Shown one piece after another: positions 44,136 to 53,097 of a stretch of DNA of 64,000 nt. The notes beneath the pieces are model-generated. The model searched no databases, was not told the DNA's origin, and worked only from the letters and a program-made list of their open reading frames with translations. The DNA is from Desulfobacter vibrioformis DSM 8776 (GTDB lineage Bacteria; Desulfobacterota; Desulfobacteria; Desulfobacterales; Desulfobacteraceae). The translations under genes were made by a program, and so were the position numbers. The stretch lies in NCBI RefSeq assembly GCF_000745975.1, contig NZ_JQKJ01000014.1:55613-119612 (forward strand). Direction: 5' to 3'. Position 1 is the first letter of the stretch, and the number at the start of each line of letters is the position of its first letter.

Positions 44136-44164
44136 TGTTAAGTTTTAGGTGTTAGGAAATGGGA
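44136..44164 (+). repeat. Dispersed short repeat, copy B
   Basis: Second copy of the 29-base sequence at 3563-3591 (TGTTAAGTTTTAGGTGTTAG and 9 bases). It lies between cvpA and phoH. A small hairpin CGCCT-TTT-AGGCG (44120-44132) stands just before it. Confidence 0.4.
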
Positions 44165-44275
44165 ATCCCTATACTTTTAAATTATGGCTTCAAAATATAG
44201 ACAGATAACAGCAGGGCAACTTGCTAGTCAAGATTTTTATTGACCTTTAAACCAATAAAATGCACCCTGTATCCC

Positions 44276-45217
44276 ATGAAAAATCTTGAGTTCCAAAACA
44301 TTGCCCTTGCCCAGAAGCTCTTTGGGACACACAATGTCAACCTGGAAAAAATTGCCCGGGCTTTTGGGGTTATCGTCAACTCAAGGGGCGGTGCAATTTC
44401 AGTCAGTGGTTCAGAAGAGAAAACAGACAAGGCAATCGACCTGATCAGCCAGCTTTATGATCTTTTGGAAAAAAACATACGGCTGACACCTGCGGTTTTA
44501 GATGCAGCAATTAATGCGGTGCAACAGGGTTCGCGCACCCCATTGAAAAAAATATTTACCACCACAATAGTGGTCACGGACAAAAACAAACCCATTACGC
44601 CCCGAACGCCAACCCAGCTGGCATACACCGAGGCCATAAAATCCAACGATATCCTTTTCGGCATTGGGCCGGCCGGTACCGGCAAAACCTACCTTGCCAT
44701 GGCCATGGCCGTTGCCGCGTTCACAAAGGGTGATGTAAAAAAAATTATCCTCACCCGCCCTGCAGTGGAAGCAGGAGAAGCCTTGGGTTTTCTTCCGGGT
44801 GACCTGGCTGAAAAAATAAATCCATATTTACGGCCCCTGTACGATGCCCTCTATGATATGCTTGATTTTGAAAAAGCCAGAGCCTATATTGAGCAGGAAA
44901 CTATTGAGATTGCACCCATTGCATTTATGAGGGGCAGAACCCTGAACAATGCGTTTATCATCCTGGACGAGGCCCAGAATACCACCTCCCAGCAGATGAA
45001 AATGTTTTTAACCCGGATCGGATACGGTTCAAAGGCCATTATCACAGGTGATATTACCCAGACAGACCTGCCCGGAGGAAAAAAATCAGGGCTGGTGGAA
45101 GCCAGAAAGCTGCTTGCCCGGATAAAGGGGATCTCATTCATAGAATTTTCAAAGGATGATGTTGTCAGGCATCGGCTGGTGTCAGACATCATAAACGCTT
45201 ATGAAAAAAGCAAGTAA
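44276..45217 (+). CDS. phoH: PhoH-family ATPase
   Basis: A 313-residue PhoH-like protein with an N-terminal KH-like domain (residues 1-75) and a P-loop ATPase domain: FGIGPAGTGKTYLAMAMA, LTRPAVEAGEALGFLPGDL, the Walker B region AFIILDEAQNTTSQQMKMFL, and TRIGYGSKAIITGDITQTDLP in pieces. Members are thought to act in RNA metabolism; the phoH-7TM-HD-ybeY order is conserved in many bacteria. The ATG at 44276 is preferred over a TTG 36 bases upstream. It overlaps the next gene by 17 bases. Confidence 0.9.
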   Translation: MKNLEFQNIALAQKLFGTHNVNLEKIARAFGVIVNSRGGAISVSGSEEKTDKAIDLISQLYDLLEKNIRLTPAVLDAAINAVQQGSRTPLKKIFTTTIVVTDKNKPITPRTPTQLAYTEAIKSNDILFGIGPAGTGKTYLAMAMAVAAFTKGDVKKIILTRPAVEAGEALGFLPGDLAEKINPYLRPLYDALYDMLDFEKARAYIEQETIEIAPIAFMRGRTLNNAFIILDEAQNTTSQQMKMFLTRIGYGSKAIITGDITQTDLPGGKKSGLVEARKLLARIKGISFIEFSKDDVVRHRLVSDIINAYEKSK

Positions 45218-47594
45218 CCAGGGATGGTTTAAACGAGCCGGGAAAGCCCTGTCATCCACCCCATACCTTCCGCCCGTAATGTTTTTTCTGGTGGTGGCCC
45301 TGTTCGCCCTGGCCCAGACCATTGACCACACCACTGAATCATATGTATATAAAATAGGGGATGTGGCAGGCAGAGACATCAAAGCCCCCAAAGATTTCTT
45401 TATAGAAGACAAGGCCACCAACCTGGCCAGGATGAATTATGCCAAAACATCACTCAGAACCGTATATGATTTTGATTCCAACCTGTTAAAAAACACCATC
45501 ACAGATATTACATCGGCCATGCATTTCGGGCGGCAGATGTTCCAATCCCCAGGCAATACACCGGACAATACCCCGGGCATTACCCCCCCGTACCCGGCGG
45601 ATCCGTCCTTTTCCATGGCCCTGGTATTCAAGCCCGAATTTGAAAAAAAGCTGGGCATAGAAATTTCAAAAGGCGCATTCCAGATCCTGTTCAAGGAAAA
45701 ATTTTCCGAAGAAATTACAGGATATATTTCAGCCATTATTGGCGATATCCTGACCAACGGGGTTGTGGGCAACAAAGAAATTCTGATGGCTGAAGAGGAA
45801 AAAGGGATCACCCTGAGGACAATTCAGTCTCACAAGGAACGGGTAGTTACCAATCTAAAGGTGTTTTACGGACCGGACCAGGCCAAGACCATGGTAAGGA
45901 TCGTGGGCCAGCCCATCTTAAATGGTGTCAACTACAGCCTGGCCAACCTGGTTGTAGATATCTGCCAGCGGCTTTTGCGACCCAATATCACCCTGAATAA
46001 AAACGAAACGGAAAAGCGCATCCGGGAAGCCCAGGCACGTATTAAACCCACCCTTTACCAGATCAAGACAGGCGAAATGATCATCCGGGAAGGGGAGCGG
46101 GTGGATGAACTAAAACTGGTCAAGCTCAATGCCTTAAACGAACTGGTCGAGGGTAAAGATATTATCATAACCATTACCGGCATCTGCATGTTTACCAGCC
46201 TTTTGCTTACTGTGATTTATTTTCTTTATCTCAAAGATCACCCAAAGCTTGTCCGGGACATGAATAAACACATGACCTTTCTGACCCTGGGCCTTTTGCT
46301 TTATATTGGGTTTACCGAGCTTGCCGTGTACATTGCCAACTCCTCAAATCCGGAAATGGCCGGCGAAATGGCCTCAAGAACAATTTATATGGTGATACCT
46401 TTGCCGGCTGCCGCCATGATCGCCTGCATTTTCCTGGGATTTGACATTGCGCTCTATTTCTCTTTGGTGCTTTGCAGTTTATGTACCATATCCTTTGGCG
46501 GCGGATTTCAGGTCTTTTTGTTCTTTTTTCTGTCCAGTATTACGGCAGCTTACTGGATCAAGGAACGAAACGAACGTCACCATTTCATTGTTGCCGGATT
46601 CAAACTGGCATTGCTTAATGCTTGTCTTGCCATTGCCCTGGGTTTTTTCATGCCCTCCCAGGTACTCCCCTGGGGGATATTGCTTAAACAGGTGACAATG
46701 GCCGTGGGCGGCGGTGTGTTTGCAGCCATTATTACTGTGGGATTCACACCTTTAATCGAAGTGCTGTTCAATTACACCACGGCTGCAAAACTGCTGGAGT
46801 TTTCAAATCTGGACCAGCCCCTGATCAAAAAACTGATGATCGAAGCCCCGGGCACTTACAACCACAGCGTGATTGTGGCCACCCTTGCCGAAGCAGCCGC
46901 GTCCGCCATCCATGCAGACAGTCTCAAGGCCAAGGTCATGGCATATTACCATGACATCGGCAAGCTGGACAAAACCATGTATTTCATTGAAAATCAGTCA
47001 GACGGACGGAACCGGCATGACAAGCTCTCTCCGTCCATGTCCGCGCTGATCCTCATCGGCCATGTTAAAAAAGGTGTGGAAATGGCCAAAAAATACAAAC
47101 TGGGCAATGAAATTGTGGAAGGCATTATCCAGCACCACGGTACATCCCTTATAAAATATTTTTATAACAAAAGCCTGAAAGCCGGAAATGAAAACATTAA
47201 TGAAGATGATTTCAGATATCCGGGTCCCAAACCCCAGACAAGGGAGGCAGGCATTGTCATGCTCGCGGATGTGGCAGAAGCCGCGACCCGGGCACTTGAG
47301 CGCCCTACCCCATCCAGAATCCAGGGCCGGGTCAAAGAGCTGATCAATGACATATTTGCCGACGGTCAGCTCGAAGAGTGCGAAATGACCTTGAAAGATC
47401 TGCACCAAATCGCCAAAAGTTTTAATAATATTTTGACCTCCATTTATCACAGCCGCATTGAGTACACCGACAAACCCCAGGAAAAAAAGAATGGAAAACC
47501 TAAGGATACTGATAGACAACCACCAAGAGGAGAGGCTGCCAACAGCGCCCCTGTACAAAAAGACAGAACAGATCTTAAACGCCTTGGGCTGTGA
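45201..47594 (+). CDS. 7TM-HD receptor, PgpH-type cyclic-di-AMP phosphodiesterase
   Basis: A 797-residue membrane protein: one N-terminal membrane segment, a large extracytoplasmic 7TMR-HDED domain (about 50-330), seven membrane segments (about 335-530) and a cytoplasmic HDIG domain. The HD part has APGTYNHSVIVATLAEAAA, AYYHDIGKLDKTMYF and IIQHHGTSLIKYFY with all metal-binding histidines and aspartates. PgpH of Listeria degrades c-di-AMP; here this is by homology, and other c-di-nucleotides are possible. It overlaps both phoH and ybeY. Confidence 0.85.
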   Translation: MKKASNQGWFKRAGKALSSTPYLPPVMFFLVVALFALAQTIDHTTESYVYKIGDVAGRDIKAPKDFFIEDKATNLARMNYAKTSLRTVYDFDSNLLKNTITDITSAMHFGRQMFQSPGNTPDNTPGITPPYPADPSFSMALVFKPEFEKKLGIEISKGAFQILFKEKFSEEITGYISAIIGDILTNGVVGNKEILMAEEEKGITLRTIQSHKERVVTNLKVFYGPDQAKTMVRIVGQPILNGVNYSLANLVVDICQRLLRPNITLNKNETEKRIREAQARIKPTLYQIKTGEMIIREGERVDELKLVKLNALNELVEGKDIIITITGICMFTSLLLTVIYFLYLKDHPKLVRDMNKHMTFLTLGLLLYIGFTELAVYIANSSNPEMAGEMASRTIYMVIPLPAAAMIACIFLGFDIALYFSLVLCSLCTISFGGGFQVFLFFFLSSITAAYWIKERNERHHFIVAGFKLALLNACLAIALGFFMPSQVLPWGILLKQVTMAVGGGVFAAIITVGFTPLIEVLFNYTTAAKLLEFSNLDQPLIKKLMIEAPGTYNHSVIVATLAEAAASAIHADSLKAKVMAYYHDIGKLDKTMYFIENQSDGRNRHDKLSPSMSALILIGHVKKGVEMAKKYKLGNEIVEGIIQHHGTSLIKYFYNKSLKAGNENINEDDFRYPGPKPQTREAGIVMLADVAEAATRALERPTPSRIQGRVKELINDIFADGQLEECEMTLKDLHQIAKSFNNILTSIYHSRIEYTDKPQEKKNGKPKDTDRQPPRGEAANSAPVQKDRTDLKRLGL

Positions 47595-47955
47595 CAACCA
47601 CGAACTTTCCATTGTGATCACGGATGATGCCCAGGTCAGGGACCTGAACCGGACATACCGGGGCAAAGACGCGCCCACGAATGTGCTCTCCTTTCCCATG
47701 CAGGAGGGAGAATTTTCAGATATTACCCCGGGACTTCTCGGGGATGTGGTGATCTCCCTTGATACGGCCCGGGCCGAGGCCCTGGAGGCAGGGATTTCCA
47801 CGGATGAACGAATGTCTCAATTATTGATACACGGCATTCTTCACCTGATGGGATTTGACCATGAATTGGGTGAGGACCAGACCCGGAAAATGGAAGAAAA
47901 GAGCCTGGAACTGCTCAGACGCATTGAAGACAATCCAAATCTAACCGCTTTCTAA
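47491..47955 (+). CDS. ybeY: Endoribonuclease YbeY (rRNA maturation)
   Basis: A 154-residue zinc-dependent RNase needed for 16S rRNA 3' end maturation and ribosome quality control. The metal motif HGILHLMGFDHELGEDQ has the HxxxHxxxxxH pattern, preceded by YRGKDAPTNVLSFPM. The ATG at 47491 overlaps the 7TM-HD gene by 104 bases; an upstream in-frame start would lengthen the overlap without family support. Confidence 0.9.
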   Translation: MENLRILIDNHQEERLPTAPLYKKTEQILNALGCDNHELSIVITDDAQVRDLNRTYRGKDAPTNVLSFPMQEGEFSDITPGLLGDVVISLDTARAEALEAGISTDERMSQLLIHGILHLMGFDHELGEDQTRKMEEKSLELLRRIEDNPNLTAF

Positions 47956-47976
47956 GAAGCTCGAAAGGATATCAAA

Positions 47977-48696
47977 ATGGCAGAACTCGCAGTAAATGTA
48001 GACCATGTGGCAACCCTGCGTCAGGCAAGGGGCGCCAAATACCCGGAACCGGTTCAGGCTGCCCTGGCCGCAGAAACCGCCGGAGCAGACGCCATTGTGG
48101 TGCATCTGCGGGAAGACCGCCGCCACATCCAGGAACGGGATGTCCGGCTGATTTCCCAGACAATAAAAACCCGATTGATACTTGAAATGGCAGCCACCAA
48201 TGAAATGCTGGGCATTGCCCTGGACATCAAACCCGACACGGTCACCCTGGTACCCGAAAAGAGAGAAGAGCTTACCACCGAAGGCGGACTTGATGTGATT
48301 ACCCATATGGAGCACATCCGCCAGGCCGTCACCACCCTGAAAAATGCCGGAATTAAAGTCTGTATTTTCATTGACCCTGACCTGGATCAGATCAAAATGG
48401 CCCACAGAATTGATGCCGATTCCATTGAGATACATACAGGTGCATTCTGCGATGCCACCATCCCGTATGACCGGAAAAGGGAATATGCAAGAATTGTGGA
48501 TGCAGCCAAAATTGGTGCCCGCCTGAACCTGGGCGTCCATGCCGGACACGGAATCTGTTACCAATCCATCAAAGCATTCAAGGGATTGTCTGAGATTTCT
48601 GAATACAGTATCGGACATGCCATCATCTCAAAGGCCCTCATGACAGGCATGGACACAGCAGTCAGGGACATGGTGCAATTAATTAAAGACCTGTAA
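47977..48696 (+). CDS. pdxJ: Pyridoxine 5'-phosphate synthase
   Basis: A 239-residue TIM barrel enzyme that condenses 1-deoxyxylulose 5-phosphate with aminoacetone phosphate to make pyridoxine phosphate. Signatures are AVNVDHVATLRQARG, DAIVVHLREDRRHIQ, TLVPEKREELTTEGG and NLGVHAGHGICYQSI. AAAGGATATCAAA is the binding site. It follows ybeY at 21 bases and likely ends the phoH operon. Confidence 0.95.
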   Translation: MAELAVNVDHVATLRQARGAKYPEPVQAALAAETAGADAIVVHLREDRRHIQERDVRLISQTIKTRLILEMAATNEMLGIALDIKPDTVTLVPEKREELTTEGGLDVITHMEHIRQAVTTLKNAGIKVCIFIDPDLDQIKMAHRIDADSIEIHTGAFCDATIPYDRKREYARIVDAAKIGARLNLGVHAGHGICYQSIKAFKGLSEISEYSIGHAIISKALMTGMDTAVRDMVQLIKDL

Positions 48697-48702
48697 ATTA
48701 CA

Positions 48703-49554
48703 TTAGTTTAACAGCCCTGCCGCCTTTGCTGCCATACTCACCCCGCATTCATTATTGGTACCTGAACATGGAAATTTCTTTTTCAGCACATCCGGGCTGT
48801 TATCCATCAAAAAGCCCTGCCCCGCCCACGCCAGAAGATCTTCGTCATTGTAATCGTTTCCCACGGCAGTCACCATTTCCCGGGCGACACCAAGATGCCG
48901 GGCCAGCCACTGGGCTGACGCACTCTTGCTGACCCCGCAGGGAAACACCTCTATCCACGCAGATTTATGGTCCAAAGGGGAGGTGGCTGGAATCACACTG
49001 AATGCGGACAGTTCACGGCGAATCACATCCAGCTGCTCCCAAGGCAATCCGCCGGGGACAATGGCCAGGACCTCAGTGGACTGGTCATAAATCATGCTTC
49101 CCGATTCAGATTCAAGGGGCGTACCAAAATCCGGATACATTGTCATTCGCCGGAGAAAGTCCGGATTATTATCGGATGTGAATTTAAACAGAAAATATGA
49201 GGTATCGGGAATGGCCTTGTGGATCATATAATCAAAACCGATACGATCAAAACAGGCTGCAATTTCCAAAACCCCGTCTTTAGGAAGGGAACAGGAGCGG
49301 ATCAATTGCTCCCCGGGCCAGGCCATGATACCGGCACCCGTGGAAAAAATCAGATAATCCAAAGGCAGATCTTCCGGACCAAGCCCCATATGCTCAAGGG
49401 CGCGCCTGAAGGAATAAAGGCTGCGCCCTGTGGCAATGACCGTGATGACACCGGCAGCCCTCAACCTGGCCAGGGTATCCAGATCCCGGCCACGGATACG
49501 TCTGTCGTCTGTGAGCAGGGTGCCGTCAAAATCGGTGATAAATATTACTGACAT
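48703..49554 (-). CDS. HAD-family (Cof-type) phosphatase
   Basis: A 283-residue haloacid dehalogenase-like hydrolase with a C2 cap. Motif I is FITDFDGTLLTDD, motif II the threonine in VIATGRSLYS, motif III a lysine in DHKSAWIEVFPCG, and motif IV AVGNDYNDEDLLAWAG. It dephosphorylates small sugar or nucleotide phosphates; the substrate is unknown. The ATG at 49554 comes directly after the T tract of the terminator of the S1 gene, so transcription depends on readthrough or on a promoter within the hairpin region. Confidence 0.8.
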   Translation of the reverse strand: MSVIFITDFDGTLLTDDRRIRGRDLDTLARLRAAGVITVIATGRSLYSFRRALEHMGLGPEDLPLDYLIFSTGAGIMAWPGEQLIRSCSLPKDGVLEIAACFDRIGFDYMIHKAIPDTSYFLFKFTSDNNPDFLRRMTMYPDFGTPLESESGSMIYDQSTEVLAIVPGGLPWEQLDVIRRELSAFSVIPATSPLDHKSAWIEVFPCGVSKSASAQWLARHLGVAREMVTAVGNDYNDEDLLAWAGQGFLMDNSPDVLKKKFPCSGTNNECGVSMAAKAAGLLN

Positions 49555-49556
49555 GT

Positions 49557-49584
49557 TAAAAAAAAACCAGGGGCGTCCGCCCCT
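49557..49584 (-). terminator. Rho-independent terminator of the S1-domain gene
   Basis: On the minus strand AGGGGC-GGAC-GCCCCT is followed by GG and a run of T. The stem overlaps the stop codon of the S1 gene and the T run ends a few bases before the ATG of the HAD gene. Confidence 0.8.
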
Positions 49585-51052
49585 ATTTCTTTTTCTCCAG
49601 TGCTTCGCGCAAAATGCTTTCCATAGAGCCAAAGGAAGCCCCTCCCTTGGCACTTTTTGCAAACTGCTTCCAATTGCCTGAGGATTTCTGGTCCGGGGGC
49701 GCCAGGGTCAGACGCCGGTTATCCTCATCCACTTCCTGAACCAGAACCTGTACAGTATCCCCGGGTTTCAGAGACTCAAATTTCCCTGCATCTGCGGACT
49801 GCCGCAGGTTTGACATGGGCATCAGGCCGGTAATACCGGGTTCCAGACGGATAAACAGCCCAAAGCCTTCTTTTTTCTCCAGGGTGCCGTCCACAACACT
49901 GGCCACGGGATATTTAGCCAGAATACCGGTCCAGGGATCGCCTGCCGCATCCTTCATGCTCAGTGAGATCCGTTTGCTGTCCATATCAATGGCCTTGATC
50001 ATCACCTGAATGGTCTCACCAACACCAACCTCGTCTTCGGGGCGCAGAATCCTTTTTACATGGCTCATTTCAGATATATGGACCAGACCGTCAATGCCCG
50101 GGGCGATTTCCACAAAAGCCCCGAAAGAGGTCAGACGGACCACCTTCCCGCTCACCTGGTCCCCGATACTGAAGGTGGTGCCGATGTTATCCCAGGGGTT
50201 ACCCGAGGTTTGTTTAACGGAAAGGGAAATTTTAGGGCTGTCGGAAAGGGGTTTTTCAATCTTTAAAACCTTGACAGGCAGAATATCATCCACCCGTAAC
50301 ACGTCTTCAGGCTTTTCCACCCGGGACCAGCTCAATTCGGAAATATGGGCCATGCCTTCCACACCGGGCCCAAGCGCAATAAAAGCACCGTAGGACATCA
50401 GCTTGATCACCCGGCCCTGGACCGTATCCCCTTCTGCCAGTTCTTTCATGAATACGGCACGTTCTTCCCTGATCTGTTCATTGAGAAGTTCCCTGCGGGA
50501 GATAACAATATTCCTGCCATTTTCCCCATACCGGGTAATCAGGAAATGGTGGGTCTGGCCCACATAATCCTCGGGGGTTTCCACATATTTGACATCAATC
50601 TGACTCACCGGACAAAACGCCCTTTTTCCCAGAACATCCACGGAGAAACCGCCTTTGACAATACCGGTCACCCGGCCTTCAACAGGGGTATGCCCGTGAT
50701 AGGCATCTTCGATCATGGCAGCCATCCCGGCCCCGGAAACCACCTTGGACAGAATCACTTCGCTTTCGCTTAAGGAGACCACGTACAGTTTGAGGATATC
50801 ACCCACTGAATACTGAAATTCACCATTGTCATCCAGCAGCTCGGACTTATCCACCACACCGTCGGATTTTGTCCCCGTGTCCAGGTAAACTGAATTTTCT
50901 CCAATGGAAATGATCTGTCCTTCCACCTTATCCCCGGGCTTGAATTCCCGACCGATTTTCGAATCATAGGCATCAAGCATCTGTTCAAAACTCATCTCAT
51001 TGGTGCCCTGGTCAGTATTCTGAGTGTTGTCGTACTCAAACCTGTCGTTCAT
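49583..51052 (-). CDS. S1-domain RNA-binding protein (ribosomal protein S1-like, five repeats)
   Basis: A 489-residue protein with five S1/OB-fold repeats: from about 36 (FKPGDKVEGQIISIGENSV), 122 (PVEGRVTGIVKGGFSV), 210 (GDTVQGRVIKLMSYGAF), 297 (GDQVSGKVVRLTSFGAF) and 385 (VVDGTLEKKEGFGLFI). Repeats three and four are the most canonical (VEGMAHISELSW, IDGLVHISEMSH). Ribosomal protein S1 usually has six; this looks like a shorter paralogue of S1 known from deltaproteobacteria, probably with a role in mRNA binding. GGGAGA lies before the ATG. Confidence 0.82.
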   Translation of the reverse strand: MNDRFEYDNTQNTDQGTNEMSFEQMLDAYDSKIGREFKPGDKVEGQIISIGENSVYLDTGTKSDGVVDKSELLDDNGEFQYSVGDILKLYVVSLSESEVILSKVVSGAGMAAMIEDAYHGHTPVEGRVTGIVKGGFSVDVLGKRAFCPVSQIDVKYVETPEDYVGQTHHFLITRYGENGRNIVISRRELLNEQIREERAVFMKELAEGDTVQGRVIKLMSYGAFIALGPGVEGMAHISELSWSRVEKPEDVLRVDDILPVKVLKIEKPLSDSPKISLSVKQTSGNPWDNIGTTFSIGDQVSGKVVRLTSFGAFVEIAPGIDGLVHISEMSHVKRILRPEDEVGVGETIQVMIKAIDMDSKRISLSMKDAAGDPWTGILAKYPVASVVDGTLEKKEGFGLFIRLEPGITGLMPMSNLRQSADAGKFESLKPGDTVQVLVQEVDEDNRRLTLAPPDQKSSGNWKQFAKSAKGGASFGSMESILREALEKKK

Positions 51053-51207
51053 TTTGTTCTCCCGGCCCGCTGGTCTTTGAAGCTGACGGGTCCGTTGTTA
51101 ATTGGGTTTTCGCCAAAAATTTGAATCATAATACAATCATTAAATTTTGTCGAAACAAAACAATGTCTAATAAAACAGTTGAGCAGAAATGTCCACCAGA
51201 TTGCAGC

Positions 51208-53028
51208 TTATTCGGCCAATACCCGGAGCAGATTCTTTGCCATGTCCAGCGTAATTCCGGGAAGAGCGGCCAGTGTATCCGGCGACTGGATTCGAATATT
51301 ATCAATGCCCTTGAAGGTGGTGAGCAGCAGCTTCTTTTTTTGAGGTCCGATCCCGGAAATTCCGTCAAGGACGGACAGTTTTCCCTGCTTTTCCCTGCGG
51401 GCGCGCTGGAACGTGATGGCAGACCTGTGGGCCTCATCCCGGATCTGCTCTAAAAGGAAAAGGGCTTTGGCAGACTGGGCTGTATTCAACGGATTGGACC
51501 GTCCCGGCAGGTAAATCTTGTCTGCCTTCTCGCCCTTGTCCGCATCCTTTTTGGCAAGGCCTGCCAGGGTAAACTTGCCTTCCAGCTCAAGCTCTCTGAC
51601 CACACTCACAGCCATGGACAGCTGTCCTTTACCGCCATCCACCACCAGCAGGTCAGGCAGGGGCATATCTTCCCGGTCATGCCGGAATCGGCGGGAGAGT
51701 ACATGGGTCATATAGGCATAATCATCCTGGTGTTCGATATCCTTTATAATGAATTTACGGTAGGCATTTTTATCAGGCCTGCCCCCGGTGAACACCACCA
51801 TGGCAGCCACGGGGTCTTTACCCTGGAGATTGGAGTTATCAAAGCACTCCATACGTTCGGGGAGCCGGTCCATGCCCAGAAGCTTCTGGAGCATGATAAG
51901 CCCTGCCCGGGCCTCCTCCTCCCTGTCCAAAATTTTGTCAAGTTCTGCCTTTGCATTGAGGCGGGCCATATCAGCAAGCCGTTTCTTTTCTCCCCGGACC
52001 GGATAATGGAAAGGGACCCGGTGATCAGCCGCCTCATTGATCCGGGCTTCAGCCCTGGCCATGTCGTCAGACAGATGGCTGAACAGGACTGATCCCGGTA
52101 TCTGGGCCGCTTTCTCATAATACTGAATCACAAAGGCGGCCAGAACCTCGTCCGGCTCTTTGAATCCCAGATCCAAAGGGAAATAGGCTGTGTTGATCAG
52201 ATGCCCTGCCCTTACCTGCATCACCGTAACCACAGCCCGGTCCCGGCCCCAGGCAAGCCCGAGTACATCCCTGTCCTGTCCGTCCGCACACACCACCACC
52301 TGGCGCTCCATGATCCGCTCCACGGCAAAGATGGTGTCCCGGACCTGAGCCGCCTTTTCAAAGGCCTGGGTATCGGAAAATTCCGCCATCTCAAGGCGCA
52401 GTTTTTTAATCACCTCCCGGGTCTGTCCCCGAAGAAACAATACCGCAGCCTTAACCCTGGCCTGGTACTCTTTGGGGTCCACCTCATTGCAGCAAAGGCC
52501 TAAGCATGCCTTGATCTGATAATTCAGGCAGGGCCGGGACCTGTTTTTAAACTGGGCGTCCCGGCATTTTCGAAGTTTAAAAATACGCTGGATCTGCTTT
52601 AAGGTCTGGTTTACACTCTTGGAGGAAGAATACGGCCCGAAATAGAGGGCCTTGTCCTTTTCAATGCGCCGCACCCGCTGGATGGAAGGATAGGGTTCAT
52701 TCATGTCAATGCGCAGCAACGGATAATTTTTGCCGTCTTTGAGGATGACATTATATTTAGGAGAATTTTCCTTGATCAGGTTGGATTCCAGAATAAAGGC
52801 CTCCTGGTCGGACTGGGTGACCACCAGCTCAAAGTCGGCCACCAGGGCCAGAAGTGCTGCCGTCTTGGGCTCGGGCTGATCCTTTCTCACAAAATATGAG
52901 GCCAGACGCTTTTTTAAATCCTTGGCCTTGCCCACATAAAGGATGTTTCCCTTTTTGTCCCGCATGAGATAAACCCCGGGGGCATGGGGAGCCTGGTCGT
53001 ATTTTTCCTTTATTTTCTCAGAAATCAT
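51208..53028 (-). CDS. uvrC: Excinuclease ABC subunit C
   Basis: A 606-residue nucleotide excision repair nuclease that makes both incisions with UvrB. The N-terminal GIY-YIG domain has PGVYLMRDKKGNILYVGKAK, a UvrB-binding UVR region is at about 200-235, the RNase H-like nuclease follows (ECFDNSNLQGKDPVAAMVV, LPDLLVVDGGKGQLSM), and paired helix-hairpin-helix motifs are at the end (ISGIGPQKKKLLLTTFKG). The ATG at 53028 matches the family start; an upstream GTG would add a 22-residue tail. Confidence 0.93.
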   Translation of the reverse strand: MISEKIKEKYDQAPHAPGVYLMRDKKGNILYVGKAKDLKKRLASYFVRKDQPEPKTAALLALVADFELVVTQSDQEAFILESNLIKENSPKYNVILKDGKNYPLLRIDMNEPYPSIQRVRRIEKDKALYFGPYSSSKSVNQTLKQIQRIFKLRKCRDAQFKNRSRPCLNYQIKACLGLCCNEVDPKEYQARVKAAVLFLRGQTREVIKKLRLEMAEFSDTQAFEKAAQVRDTIFAVERIMERQVVVCADGQDRDVLGLAWGRDRAVVTVMQVRAGHLINTAYFPLDLGFKEPDEVLAAFVIQYYEKAAQIPGSVLFSHLSDDMARAEARINEAADHRVPFHYPVRGEKKRLADMARLNAKAELDKILDREEEARAGLIMLQKLLGMDRLPERMECFDNSNLQGKDPVAAMVVFTGGRPDKNAYRKFIIKDIEHQDDYAYMTHVLSRRFRHDREDMPLPDLLVVDGGKGQLSMAVSVVRELELEGKFTLAGLAKKDADKGEKADKIYLPGRSNPLNTAQSAKALFLLEQIRDEAHRSAITFQRARREKQGKLSVLDGISGIGPQKKKLLLTTFKGIDNIRIQSPDTLAALPGITLDMAKNLLRVLAE

Positions 53029-53097
53029 AGCTGGGTTGTCTTGGTCTATGGAATCCTTGTCCGGTACCTGTAAAAAGGCACCGGACTTTTTCACCGG

